Below, piece by piece: positions 18,189-29,858 of a stretch of DNA of 64,000 nt. Origin of the DNA: Paenibacillus anaericanus (GTDB taxonomy: Bacteria; Bacillota; Bacilli; Paenibacillales; Paenibacillaceae). The position numbers and the translations under genes are program-made. The DNA is taken from assembly GCF_003994475.1 (NCBI RefSeq), contig NZ_RZNY01000007.1, positions 62,001 through 126,000 on the forward strand, read 5' to 3'. The notes below the pieces were generated by a model that ran no database searches, was not told the DNA's origin, and saw nothing but the letters and a program-made list of their open reading frames with translations. Position 1 is the first letter of the stretch, and each line of letters begins with the position of its first letter.

Positions 18189-19529
18189 TCATTTTGAATT
18201 TCGATATTCTTGTGGTGAAAGGCCCATCTTTCGCTTAAAGAATGTTGTAAAGTAGGATGGTGATTCAAAACCCACCCTTATGGCAATTTCATTTAATTTT
18301 AAAGCTGTATTCTCCATCAGTTGAAGAGCGACATGGAGTTTCGTCGACTGGATATACTCTATTAAATTTTGACCGGTCGTCTGTTTATAATAACGGGATA
18401 AATACGATGGATTAAGATGCACCTCTTCGGCAATCGAAGTAAGAGATACATCGCCCGATAGATTCTCCTGTACAAATTGGTGAACTTGTTCAATGATTAA
18501 CGTCTTGAAATCATCCTGTTCAAACCCTCCGACCTTATGGACCGTATCTTCATGTTGACTTAGTTTCTCTAGGTCTAAGATAAGCATATGCTGTCCTAAC
18601 AATGTTCTCTTGCTGATCAAGGTATGTACAGCCTCAACTTGGAGGTGGATCGATTCCCAATAGTTTTGTAGGTTCCCAGATATTCCAAACGAAACACAAG
18701 CACCTAACAGCTCTTCACACTCATTTTGAACAAGCTCCAAAATCCCCCTCATATACGCAACAATTCCATTCCAGTTCAATCCCAAATCAGGATAACCACC
18801 ACAGAAGCGATTCAGCAAACCTTCATCCGGTTGAAGTAGCCATACAAACACACGATCATCATAGATCACTTCCTCACAGGCAATAGACACAGGCAGGTGA
18901 TCACGAAAAATTCGCTTAACAGACGGAGGTATCTTAAATTTATGATCATCCAATCTATCTACTATTCCAACAAGAAAGAACGAAGGTCGATCAAATGCAA
19001 TACTAAAATCTACGTCCTTATATCGTGAGTCGGATAATAAAGAAGCAATTGACTCACCACCTAGCATCCGTTCCATTAACTCTCCCTTTAAAAAGGAATT
19101 AGCAATTTGATAGTGCATCTGTGCCTTTTCCAATTGAAGTCTACGACGGTTCTCTTCTTCCAGCTTGTCGACTGCCGATTTTACGGCCTGGAAGATAGGC
19201 TCCATCCCTTCGGTTTTCAGAATGTAATTGTCCACATTCTTACGAATTGCCTCATATACATAATCAAATTCGCTATATCCTGTAAGAAAAATAACTCGGC
19301 ACAAAGGCCAATAATAGATAATTTCATCTACAAGCTGGAGCCCGTTCTTCTGTGGCATGCGAATATCACTAATTAAGATATCTAATTTGGTTTTCTTCGC
19401 TATTTCAAGCGCTTCGCTTGAGGAATACGCTTTACATATATCAAAGTCAAACTGTGGATCCTCTTGAAAGAGATGAACTAGGCCATTTACAATAACAGGC
19501 TCGTCATCTACGATTAATAGTCGATACAT
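18189..19529 (-). CDS. AraC-type response regulator (YesN-like)
   Basis: 446 residues. Receiver domain at the N-terminus (IVDDEPVIVNGL, phospho-acceptor Asp in ILISDIRMP, Lys in YILKTEG), a middle linker, and a C-terminal AraC/XylS double helix-turn-helix (LTSIAEEVHLNPSYLSRYYKQ ... IAIRVGFESPSYFTTFFK, about residues 340-446). ATG 19529 has AGGAGGC ahead, two bases after the kinase stop codon, so the pair is translationally coupled. Likely activates the binding-protein/permease/hydrolase operon that begins 125 bp downstream. Confidence 0.93.
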   Translation of the reverse strand: MYRLLIVDDEPVIVNGLVHLFQEDPQFDFDICKAYSSSEALEIAKKTKLDILISDIRMPQKNGLQLVDEIIYYWPLCRVIFLTGYSEFDYVYEAIRKNVDNYILKTEGMEPIFQAVKSAVDKLEEENRRRLQLEKAQMHYQIANSFLKGELMERMLGGESIASLLSDSRYKDVDFSIAFDRPSFFLVGIVDRLDDHKFKIPPSVKRIFRDHLPVSIACEEVIYDDRVFVWLLQPDEGLLNRFCGGYPDLGLNWNGIVAYMRGILELVQNECEELLGACVSFGISGNLQNYWESIHLQVEAVHTLISKRTLLGQHMLILDLEKLSQHEDTVHKVGGFEQDDFKTLIIEQVHQFVQENLSGDVSLTSIAEEVHLNPSYLSRYYKQTTGQNLIEYIQSTKLHVALQLMENTALKLNEIAIRVGFESPSYFTTFFKRKMGLSPQEYRNSK

Positions 19530-19531
19530 GG

Positions 19532-21274
19532 TTATGCCTCCTTGACGTTGTCATAATTAACAATAAGCTCTACCTTCAGTCCGCCATATTTGCTCCGCGA
19601 GACAAACAGACCACTACCTGCACCATATTTCAGTTGAAGTCTATTGTTAACATTGATCAGTCCTGTCTTCTCAACTTGTTTCAACCCCATAGCAAGCTTA
19701 TCTCGTAACTGTTCTATTCCCTCGTTCGTAAATAGACTCCCGTTATCTTCTACCGCGATGCGTACCACTCCGTCATGGCAATCCGCACTGATGTAGACCA
19801 CGCCGTCCATGTTACCGTCCTCGAACGCATGCTCAAACACATTTTCGACGATCGGCTGAATGATCAGCCTCGGAACGAGTATAGTGTTGGATGAATTAGA
19901 CAGTTCCTCGTATTCATACCGGATACGGTTCGAGAAGCGAATACACTGAATCTCACAATAGTCCAGTGCATGCTGATATTCTTTAAAGAAAGGCACCTCA
20001 TCCGACCCACTTCTCGTAATGTACTGATAGTAGCTCCCTAGCTTCTGTGAGAGCTCGGCCGCACTGTCTGAATCGCCTACTTTACACATCATATAAATAT
20101 TAAAGAAGCTGTTATAGAGAAAATGTGGGTTAATCTGCGACTGCAACTGCTTCAACTGCGAATGCTGCAGTGCTATTTTCTGCTCATAATTCTCCTCTAT
20201 AGAACGCTTCAGTCTATAAGCCATACGATTAAAGCTATGAAAGATATAGTGGAATTCGTCCCTTGTCCTTGACTCAATAACTATATCAAGATTATCCGTT
20301 TCCACCATACGAAATGTCTTAACTAGTTTCGATAGTGGTCTATGAATCATTAAATTAACCGAATAAGAATAGAGTATCATCACCGCTATGGCGATAACGA
20401 ACGAGATGTAGAGTAACGTGTTAAACTGACTTAATGGACGTGTAATTTCATTCTGGTTCACATACATAATTAATGATAGATTCATTGAACTGATGAAGTT
20501 ATGGGCAATAAAGTAACTTGTACCATTCACCTTATTCATTTCGGGAATGTCCGAGTTAGAGTTATCCTTTTTGGCGATGAGGTCAAGAACTGCAGTAGAT
20601 ACCATAGTATCCTTTGTTGTAGATAACACATTCCCCATATCACTGCTCCCGAGAAATACCTCTGACTCTTGATATAAGGTTGCTATTTGACTTAATGCCT
20701 CTAATAACTTCGCTGTAGAGATTTCGATATACGACCACAAGCCCGCATTATCCCCTGTTTCAATAAGGAAAATCGCATCACCATCCCTATAGAATGAAGG
20801 CTTCTGCTTAACGTTAAGCAACGAGGAAATATTCTCATACTCTTCATTAGGTATGTCTGTGACACCCGTCTTACCGGAGATCGTTTTACCCAACGACTTA
20901 ACATATACCCCAGCATTAACCACATAATCGCTTGAGGCAATAATCCGATTCAACAGATCTCTAGCATTATCGATTAGTTCTACCTCTTCATATTTCTCTA
21001 AACTTCCACCTCGGAAGCTTAGTTTCTGTATATTTTTATCTTCTTGAAATTGTAATTGTTGATTACGGATAAAGTACATTTCTTTATCCAGTTGCTTAGA
21101 ATAGAATGACGCCCCCGCTAATGATGAGTCCAGGATTGCGTTCCTCGTAAAAGACATCCCTTTGTAATTCACCCAAATATTCATCGATAAAAGTGGAATC
21201 AGAAAGACGATAAATAAGATGACAATTTTCTGGTAGACGAACCATTTTACTTTACCCGTTGCCCGCAGCTTCAT
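19532..21274 (-). CDS. Sensor histidine kinase (YesM-like)
   Basis: 580 residues: N-terminal membrane helix (about 12-35), an extracytoplasmic dCache-type sensor region to about residue 285, a second helix, HAMP domain, His_kinase (PF06580) block with the phospho-accepting His in QINPHFLYNS, and a C-terminal HATPase domain with N box LIIQPIVENVFEHAFE. ATG 21274 has GGAGG 7 bases upstream. Detects an extracellular signal, presumably the sugar or its complex with the binding protein, and phosphorylates the adjacent regulator. Confidence 0.93.
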   Translation of the reverse strand: MKLRATGKVKWFVYQKIVILFIVFLIPLLSMNIWVNYKGMSFTRNAILDSSLAGASFYSKQLDKEMYFIRNQQLQFQEDKNIQKLSFRGGSLEKYEEVELIDNARDLLNRIIASSDYVVNAGVYVKSLGKTISGKTGVTDIPNEEYENISSLLNVKQKPSFYRDGDAIFLIETGDNAGLWSYIEISTAKLLEALSQIATLYQESEVFLGSSDMGNVLSTTKDTMVSTAVLDLIAKKDNSNSDIPEMNKVNGTSYFIAHNFISSMNLSLIMYVNQNEITRPLSQFNTLLYISFVIAIAVMILYSYSVNLMIHRPLSKLVKTFRMVETDNLDIVIESRTRDEFHYIFHSFNRMAYRLKRSIEENYEQKIALQHSQLKQLQSQINPHFLYNSFFNIYMMCKVGDSDSAAELSQKLGSYYQYITRSGSDEVPFFKEYQHALDYCEIQCIRFSNRIRYEYEELSNSSNTILVPRLIIQPIVENVFEHAFEDGNMDGVVYISADCHDGVVRIAVEDNGSLFTNEGIEQLRDKLAMGLKQVEKTGLINVNNRLQLKYGAGSGLFVSRSKYGGLKVELIVNYDNVKEA

Positions 21275-21548
21275 ACTAAACCTCCATTTTTATTGCATAG
21301 TTCATTTCAATTTAAAATAACGAACTTAACTTTTTCACTTACCCCCACTAAAGTATGCGCTTCCATAGTAAGATTACTACCTATTAACTAAATATTCTAG
21401 TTTAAGTATGTAGTTTTTTGGCGAAACATATATCATTTTGTCGAATCTCATATCATTACATGACTATTCCACCAGTTTCATCGGTGTCTCGCAGGAATCC
21501 AAGTTGTTTTGTCCAATTACTCTATAGTGAGGAGGCGAATATAATATA

Positions 21549-22259
21549 ATGACGGAAATCGTCTCATTAAGGGTGCCTGAATTCATTGATTCGGACTGCT
21601 ATAGTCTACTATTATCAAAAATTAGTAAAGAAAAAAACGCGAGAATTGGAAGATATAAGCGGATAAGCGATGCTTACCGTTCACTTCTGGGTGAACTCCT
21701 CCTACGCGCCACAATTTGCGACTACACAGGTATAAGTAACGATGATATCAGGTTTATATACAATAATTACGGTAAGCCGTCCCTTACCAAAGGTAAAGGC
21801 TCCCCTTTCTCGTTCAATCTATCACATTCAGGTAACTGGGTTGTCCTGATTTACAGCGATAAGCACCTTGCTTTGGGGATAGACGTTGAAGAGATCAAAC
21901 CTATGGATATGGGGATAGCAGAAAGGTTTTTTTGCCCACAAGAATACATGGATCTCATAGCGAAACAGGGAGAAGAACAATTGGAATACTTCTTTAGGCT
22001 CTGGACCTTGAAAGAGAGTTATGTTAAAGCACTCGGGAAAGGCTTGTCTATTCCACTTGATGGGTTCTCGTTATCTCACCAAAGTGGGGATGTCTGGTTC
22101 TCACCTGAGGCAAGCAACTTCCATTTCAAAAGTTTCAGAATGGATGAGCAGCATATTATATCAGCTTGTTCCGAGTTGGGCGACTTGCCAAATAACATTA
22201 GGGAGATATCTTTCGTGGATTTGTGTCATTACTTTGAGGGGAACAATTGTGGAAAATGA
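21549..22259 (+). CDS. sfp: Sfp-type 4'-phosphopantetheinyl transferase
   Basis: 236 residues. Transfers the phosphopantetheine arm from CoA to carrier-protein serines of NRPS, PKS or fatty acid systems. Visible motifs: GKPSL, FNLSHSG, GIDVEEI (Mg-binding acidic residues) and FFRLWTLKESYVKALGKG. Length fits the Sfp subgroup. ATG 21549 lies 13 bases after AGGAGG, a long spacing. No NRPS/PKS gene is in the window, so it probably serves synthases elsewhere. Confidence 0.93.
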   Translation: MTEIVSLRVPEFIDSDCYSLLLSKISKEKNARIGRYKRISDAYRSLLGELLLRATICDYTGISNDDIRFIYNNYGKPSLTKGKGSPFSFNLSHSGNWVVLIYSDKHLALGIDVEEIKPMDMGIAERFFCPQEYMDLIAKQGEEQLEYFFRLWTLKESYVKALGKGLSIPLDGFSLSHQSGDVWFSPEASNFHFKSFRMDEQHIISACSELGDLPNNIREISFVDLCHYFEGNNCGK

Positions 22260-22353
22260 CGACTATCTTGTTGATTATTACGGTTTCGAACAAGTGATTG
22301 AACAGAATATTATTGAAAAAGCCGAGCTTAGTGGATTTTACGTGTCAAAATAA
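22249..22353 (+). CDS. Short 34-codon ORF overlapping sfp
   Basis: GTG at 22249 lies 7 bases after GAGGGG and overlaps the last 11 bases of sfp, as in translational coupling. The product (ENDDYLVDYYGFEQVIEQ...) is acidic and ends after 34 residues. Either a genuine small protein or the start of a second gene that was truncated; I recognise no family. Confidence 0.35.
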   Translation: MENDDYLVDYYGFEQVIEQNIIEKAELSGFYVSK

Positions 22354-22445
22354 GGTTCCAAGACATTAATAAAGAAGCTTCCCAAAAGTTCAAGTTCGAT
22401 GGTTTCAGATCGATACCAATTGACCTTACTTATTTTTTATTCAAT

Positions 22446-22490
22446 TATACAGTTAAGGGATACTCAATTTGAGTATCCCTTAACTGTATA
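22446..22490. terminator. 45-bp perfect palindrome between convergent genes
   Basis: Perfect 22-bp arms (22446-22467 and 22469-22490) around one base. It sits between the 3' ends of sfp and of the GH66 gene. Neither side has a good U tract, so it may act as a weak bidirectional terminator or mRNA 3' barrier. Confidence 0.6.
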
Positions 22491-22497
22491 AACCTAT

Positions 22498-24825
22498 CTA
22501 TTCAACTTTTTTCAGTTCGATCTTTTCGATCTCAAGATTAGAGCCTAAAATGCTCTCATGGTGAATTGTGATCTTCAGTCGTCCGTTTCTAACTCGCACT
22601 TCTTGTGTGATAGTATCTGTAGATTCTGCGACTGGCAAATCGACGAACACATTCGGATAACCTGTTCCTGTTAATTCTAAACGCGAGATATGCGCCTTCA
22701 TCCCATACTGCTTACCCGTAAAACTTACTTCATATATACCGTCTTCTAATTCGGTCACCGTTTGGTCAATACTTTGTGCGAAATGTAACCCTTCAAAGTT
22801 AACTTTTCCTTCTTTTACTTCTGCAACATCATTGTATAAGTTCCAATGATCTAGTCCATTTTTGAAATCGCCATTGGCTAGTTCGCCTTCTGTTTCGAAA
22901 AGGTCGACTTTACCAATACTTTCGTTATTTTCAGAAGCGGGTGCCTCTGCTTCAGAAAAGAACACCATGTTCCAATATTCTAACGAAGGTACAGTCAATT
23001 CCACAAAAGACCCATTTGTATCAGATCCTTTTGTAAAATCAAGTTTGTGTGAACGAGAATCGTAGGCTGGATCCGGTGAAGTCACCCAAGCCGATTGAAT
23101 ATTTCTCTCTGAATAGTACTTCACTTTAACATCCGTCAGCATACGAGGCGTGTCTTTCTCGCCTTCATTCGCACGCCAATCGTTGGTACTCACATCGACT
23201 AAATTAATCATTTGCATGGTATCATATTTAGCATCCGATTTGCTGTAAGCCCAGATCGTTTGCGCTTGACCATCGATACTTGTATCGTAATTCGCTATTT
23301 CGATGAGATTTCCATTATCCTCTTGCCCATCTCGCAATAAGTTTTGATAGGCAACGATGAAATCTTGTAACGCAGACTGTCTTTTTACATGTTCCGGTGT
23401 CATATATAAATTTTTATATGGGAAATACTCATTCGAGAGCATGTTCTCCCCATCACCTAATTCAATCCGTGATCCCCCGGCTGCGTATACAGCAGCATCT
23501 GTTAACAACACGGAGGACATATTAAACGGCACGCTTGAATTTCGTTCCGCATAATCATATTCCATGTAGGCAGGGATAATTAAAGACTTGCCGCCACTTT
23601 CTTGTCTGGATTGATCAATTTCTCGTTTTAATCCCATATAGGTGTCATATTGATTTCCTTCACTGTCGTGATCCCAAGGCCACATTTCTGTATACAGCAC
23701 GTCTACCTTCGATTTATTAACATTCTCAATCCCTTGAGCACCTACAGGGTTAAAAGCTAGGTATTTATCTTCTCCCAACATGTCTTTGGCTTTATTCAAA
23801 AATTCCGTATAGCCATCTTTGACATATAGGGTTTCAGCTTCATTGCCACGATGTTCATTCGTCCACATTTTACCCCATTCTCCGACTGTATCTCCATGCC
23901 ATCCGTCAAAACCCATCGTATGAATGGCTTCAATATTTTTCTTAATGATAAAATCTTGCCATTCTTCATTCTCGATATCAAAGAAGTATAAATCGGATTG
24001 ACCGGACGGGCTTGCTCCCATATGGAATGTAAAGCGATCTCCTTTGGCTTTGCCAGGTCCACCATGATTTTCTGCATACCATAGACCCCATTCGTCTTTC
24101 ACACCAAAATCCGCAAAATTATTAGTTGCTGCGTAAATCATATTGTAGGACATGTTGACCATATTACGGTCCTTTGCTGCAGAAATATAATCTTTGACCG
24201 TCTGTCCTGAAATCTTTCTTCCCGCCCAATCTTCCCATTCCATAGAACCGTCGGCCGGAACAGGTTGATGATGCAGGTACTTCCAGTCATAGTATTCAAT
24301 TGCATTGAGACGGAAATCTTTAAGTGTTTCCATCACTTTTTCCGTATCTACTTTGTCGTTATATTCCGTCACATAGCCATAACGAGGAAACTTCGTCCAG
24401 TCGGAAGAGACATCGACACCCATCGTTTCGGAAGCCACCCTGTTACCTTTGTTATCTTTCATTTGGAAATCAAACAAGTAACCTTTGTAATCCTCATTTG
24501 GAGCTGTCCATGGGATTTCAATATTCGTAGATTCATGGCCAGCGACTGAAAAATTCCCTTCAATCGCTTCACCCACTTGTTGTTCCAGGTGACTAACGGT
24601 TAATGTATATTTCCCTTTCACATTCTTATCCGTTACATTTTCTAATTTAACGATTACTTTTACTTCAGCATTGGGATCATACATAGCTTTATCTGTTGTT
24701 AATTGAATAATTTGCAAACCATTCTTATCTAATTGACCCTTATCTGACACATTTCCACATCCTGACACTAAACCTATTGTTAATAAACAAGCTGAAACGA
24801 TACTCACGATTTTGAGCAATCTCAT
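22498..24825 (-). CDS. GH66 dextranase-family lipoprotein
   Basis: 775 residues. Lipoprotein signal with lipobox LVSGC (Cys23). An N-terminal immunoglobulin-like domain (about 38-140) precedes the GH66 barrel; the nucleophile Asp is Asp312 in GFDGWHGDTVGE and the acid/base Glu is Glu380 in LYTEMWPWD, followed by a C-terminal beta domain that looks like a carbohydrate-binding module (about 650-775). GH66 covers endo-dextranases and cyclo-isomaltooligosaccharide glucanotransferases; the long insert of the latter is not obvious, so dextranase is preferred. Surface-anchored, it would cut dextran into isomalto-oligosaccharides for the transporter encoded upstream. Good GGAGG before ATG 24825. Confidence 0.92.
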   Translation of the reverse strand: MRLLKIVSIVSACLLTIGLVSGCGNVSDKGQLDKNGLQIIQLTTDKAMYDPNAEVKVIVKLENVTDKNVKGKYTLTVSHLEQQVGEAIEGNFSVAGHESTNIEIPWTAPNEDYKGYLFDFQMKDNKGNRVASETMGVDVSSDWTKFPRYGYVTEYNDKVDTEKVMETLKDFRLNAIEYYDWKYLHHQPVPADGSMEWEDWAGRKISGQTVKDYISAAKDRNMVNMSYNMIYAATNNFADFGVKDEWGLWYAENHGGPGKAKGDRFTFHMGASPSGQSDLYFFDIENEEWQDFIIKKNIEAIHTMGFDGWHGDTVGEWGKMWTNEHRGNEAETLYVKDGYTEFLNKAKDMLGEDKYLAFNPVGAQGIENVNKSKVDVLYTEMWPWDHDSEGNQYDTYMGLKREIDQSRQESGGKSLIIPAYMEYDYAERNSSVPFNMSSVLLTDAAVYAAGGSRIELGDGENMLSNEYFPYKNLYMTPEHVKRQSALQDFIVAYQNLLRDGQEDNGNLIEIANYDTSIDGQAQTIWAYSKSDAKYDTMQMINLVDVSTNDWRANEGEKDTPRMLTDVKVKYYSERNIQSAWVTSPDPAYDSRSHKLDFTKGSDTNGSFVELTVPSLEYWNMVFFSEAEAPASENNESIGKVDLFETEGELANGDFKNGLDHWNLYNDVAEVKEGKVNFEGLHFAQSIDQTVTELEDGIYEVSFTGKQYGMKAHISRLELTGTGYPNVFVDLPVAESTDTITQEVRVRNGRLKITIHHESILGSNLEIEKIELKKVE

Positions 24826-24855
24826 ACTCTACCTCCAAGATTTACTTATGAAAAG

Positions 24856-24880
24856 AGCTCACACAAAGAACATGTGAGCT
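24856..24880 (-). terminator. Attenuator between GH13 and GH66 genes
   Basis: AGCTCACA (24856-24863) pairs with TGTGAGCT (24873-24880), followed on the minus strand by CTTTTC. Likely partial, since GH66 has no clear promoter of its own. Confidence 0.6.
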
Positions 24881-24887
24881 TTAACAT

Positions 24888-27373
<2,486 letters not shown>

Positions 27374-27389
27374 AGGTATTCCATCCTTT

Positions 27390-28334
27390 CTATTGCCCTT
27401 CTTTAAATGCTCTACGTTGAATTAGTGTAATTCCAATGACCACGATTCCCATTACAATAGATACTGCTGATGCATAACCAAACTTGAATTGTGAGAACGC
27501 CTGCGAATACATGTAACTATTCAGCGTCTCCGTCTTACCCATAGGACCTCCACCGGTGATCATAATCACTTGAATCATAATGCCGAATGCACCAATGGTT
27601 AGTTGAACGATCGAATAGATGGTTGTTTCTTTAAGTAACGGGATGGTAATTTTAAAGAAAGTTTGAATCGCATTCGCACCTTCGATTTTCGCTACTTCGT
27701 ACATACTTTTGGGTACGGATTGAAGAGCAGCTGTGTAAATAATCATGACCCAACCCACGCCTTTCCAAATACACAAAGCCCAAATTACGATATTTGCAGT
27801 AGTCGCATTTTGTAACCAAGCAATGGGAGTATCAATCAGATTCGCCTGGATAAGTGCATAGTTAACTAGCGCGCCTTTTGTATCTTGAAAAATATACTTA
27901 AATAAAACTGATACAACGATCCAACTCGAAATAACCGGAATATAGAGCAAAATCTTGTAGAGAAGACGACCTCGAGTAAGATTATGAATGAGGGTTGCAA
28001 GCATCACACCTAGGATCAGCTGTCCGGGGACGGTTATGATAACCGCCCACAGACTGTTTTTAAAAGCTACCCAGAAATATTTACTTTCACCCAAAGCACC
28101 ATCTGAAATGAACATCGTTCTAAAGTTTTCTAGTCCAATAAATCTACTTGGCTGACCGGGGAGGATATTGTACTCTGTAAAAGCCATATAGAAGTTTTTG
28201 ACTTGTGGATACAATACGAATACCAAGAATAGTACAACACCAATACCTGTGAATAGCCACGCATCTCTTGTCTCAGACCAGCTGTATTTATTTTTTTTCG
28301 AGTTTAATTTCTTTAATCGATCTGAAAACTCCAT
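27390..28334 (-). CDS. ABC transporter permease (MalF type)
   Basis: 314 residues, six predicted helices after a Lys-rich cytoplasmic N-terminus; EAA-like loop SMYEVAKIEGANAIQTFFK. ATG 28334 behind AAAAGGAGG. First membrane subunit of the importer, 33 bp after the binding-protein gene. Confidence 0.92.
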   Translation of the reverse strand: MEFSDRLKKLNSKKNKYSWSETRDAWLFTGIGVVLFLVFVLYPQVKNFYMAFTEYNILPGQPSRFIGLENFRTMFISDGALGESKYFWVAFKNSLWAVIITVPGQLILGVMLATLIHNLTRGRLLYKILLYIPVISSWIVVSVLFKYIFQDTKGALVNYALIQANLIDTPIAWLQNATTANIVIWALCIWKGVGWVMIIYTAALQSVPKSMYEVAKIEGANAIQTFFKITIPLLKETTIYSIVQLTIGAFGIMIQVIMITGGGPMGKTETLNSYMYSQAFSQFKFGYASAVSIVMGIVVIGITLIQRRAFKEGQ

Positions 28335-28367
28335 GGCTTGGTCCTCCTTTTAGTTCTTTAATGCTCT

Positions 28368-29639
28368 TTATTTTGCTAACAATGCATCCACTTGTTTTGC
28401 TGCATCATCTAATAGGGCTTTTGGTGTTTCATCTGTTTTAATGGCTGCTTCAAATGCTTTTGTGATGACGTTATTGATTACAGTCCATTCTGGTGATGGT
28501 ACACGAGATACAGCCGTCTTCAATTGTTCCATGTAAAGACTCAACATTTCATCGTTCTTAACAAATTCTTTTTCTCCCGTTTTTGTATTAACAGGCATCA
28601 TGCGTAGTTCTTCACCAAATATGGTCTGCGCTTCATCAGAAGCTAAAAATTTAGCAAATGTGAATGCTGCTTCTTTATGTTTACTAGAGTTGAAGATAAC
28701 CGTATTTTCTCCACCGTTGGTTTCGATACTGCCCGCTGATCCTGCAGGAAATAATGCAAATTCCATGTTATCTTTTACATCTTGATTGGCAGATGCGAAC
28801 CATGGGCCATCATCAATCATCATGTAGTTATCACCTTTGAAGCCTTCCCAAGAACCCAAGCCACCTTCAAATGACTTACCAATCAATCCTTCTTTATTCC
28901 AAGCTACTAATTGTTCAAGCGCTTTCACACTTGAGTCACTATTTAAATGACCTGTTGCTTTCGTGTAATCTTCATTTGTATACGTTCCACCAAGGGAGAA
29001 GAAGTATGGCATCGTTCCCCAAACCTCGATATTTTGTGGAGCAAAGCCAAATGTTTCATCATTCGTGATTTTTTTAGCAGCTTCAACTAATTCATCAAAT
29101 GTTTTTGGTGCTTCCGTCAACCCAGCTTTATCTAAAAGTTTTTTATTATAAATTGCAATTTTGGTGTTGGTGTCGAGTGGTAAACCATAGTATTTTCCAT
29201 TATAGAAGTTAGAAGACATGGGACCTTCGAACATCTCACTCTTGATCTCATCAAATCCTTCATATCCATCCAGTGGCTCTAGAGCACCAAGCTTGGCATA
29301 TCTAGGAACATCTACAATATCCATACGAGCTAAGTCAGGCGCACTACTTCCCGAAACAGCTTGTACTAATTGCTGATTGAACTCATCACCAGCTGGCATA
29401 CGCGTTGCATCAATCTTGATGTTGGGATGCTCTTCATTAAATTTCGCAATGACTTTCTTTTCAAATACTTCTGTTTCTACATCACTAAAGGTATGCCACA
29501 TCGTTAAAGTGAATTTTTCGTCACTAGGAACATTATTATTGTCTGAAACGGATGGACTATTATCACTGCCACAAGCTGTAACCATACTCATTAACAATGC
29601 CGTTGAAGCAAATAGTGCTAATATTTTTCTATTCTTCAT
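28368..29639 (-). CDS. Isomalto-oligosaccharide-binding lipoprotein (MalE type)
   Basis: 423 residues. Signal MKNRKILALFASTALLMSMV, lipobox VTAC, Cys23, then a Ser/Asn-rich linker and a family-1 solute-binding fold (LTMWHTFSDVE near the start, KFNEEHPNIKIDATRMP, GLPLDTNTKIAIYNKKLLDKAGL). Start at ATG 29639 with GGAGG 8 bases ahead; an in-frame ATG at 29705 would add a non-signal extension. Gene order with GH13 and GH66 indicates alpha-1,6 glucan fragments as ligand; inference from context. Confidence 0.92.
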   Translation of the reverse strand: MKNRKILALFASTALLMSMVTACGSDNSPSVSDNNNVPSDEKFTLTMWHTFSDVETEVFEKKVIAKFNEEHPNIKIDATRMPAGDEFNQQLVQAVSGSSAPDLARMDIVDVPRYAKLGALEPLDGYEGFDEIKSEMFEGPMSSNFYNGKYYGLPLDTNTKIAIYNKKLLDKAGLTEAPKTFDELVEAAKKITNDETFGFAPQNIEVWGTMPYFFSLGGTYTNEDYTKATGHLNSDSSVKALEQLVAWNKEGLIGKSFEGGLGSWEGFKGDNYMMIDDGPWFASANQDVKDNMEFALFPAGSAGSIETNGGENTVIFNSSKHKEAAFTFAKFLASDEAQTIFGEELRMMPVNTKTGEKEFVKNDEMLSLYMEQLKTAVSRVPSPEWTVINNVITKAFEAAIKTDETPKALLDDAAKQVDALLAK

Positions 29640-29726
29640 AAAATATTTCCTCCAATTTATCTTTTGTTTATGCAGTTTAGTCTTAAACTCAGTGATTGAA
29701 AGCATTAATTAGATTACGTAAACCTA

Positions 29727-29765
29727 TTACAGTAAATTTTGTCTAATGCCTTTATGGTCAATCAT
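29727..29765 (-). other. 12-codon ORF with strong RBS in leader
   Basis: ATG at 29765 preceded by GAAAGGAGAAAAA, ending after 12 residues (MIDHKGIRQNLL). It lies between the operator and the binding-protein gene. Could be a leader peptide or the stump of a lost gene; no proof of translation. Confidence 0.3.
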
Positions 29766-29807
29766 TTTTTCTCCTTTCAGATATGTTATTTTGGGTAGAT
29801 TCAGATT

Positions 29808-29823
29808 AAGTAAACGTTTACGT
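29808..29823. promoter_or_regulatory. LacI-family operator upstream of transporter operon
   Basis: AAGTAAACGTTTACGT with palindromic core GTAAACGTTTAC (29810-29821). The same core occurs twice by the regulator gene start, so it is the likely binding site of the regulator encoded at 29845-30849. Confidence 0.75.
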
Positions 29824-29831
29824 AATTTATA

Positions 29832-29858
29832 AAAAAATATCTTTTTAAGATATTTTTT
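29832..29858 (-). terminator. Terminator overlapping end of regulator gene
   Basis: AAAAAATATCTT / AAGATATTTTTT arms around TTT; the A/T arms give U tracts on both strands. It partly overlaps the last codons of the regulator gene and separates it from the transporter operon. Confidence 0.55.
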
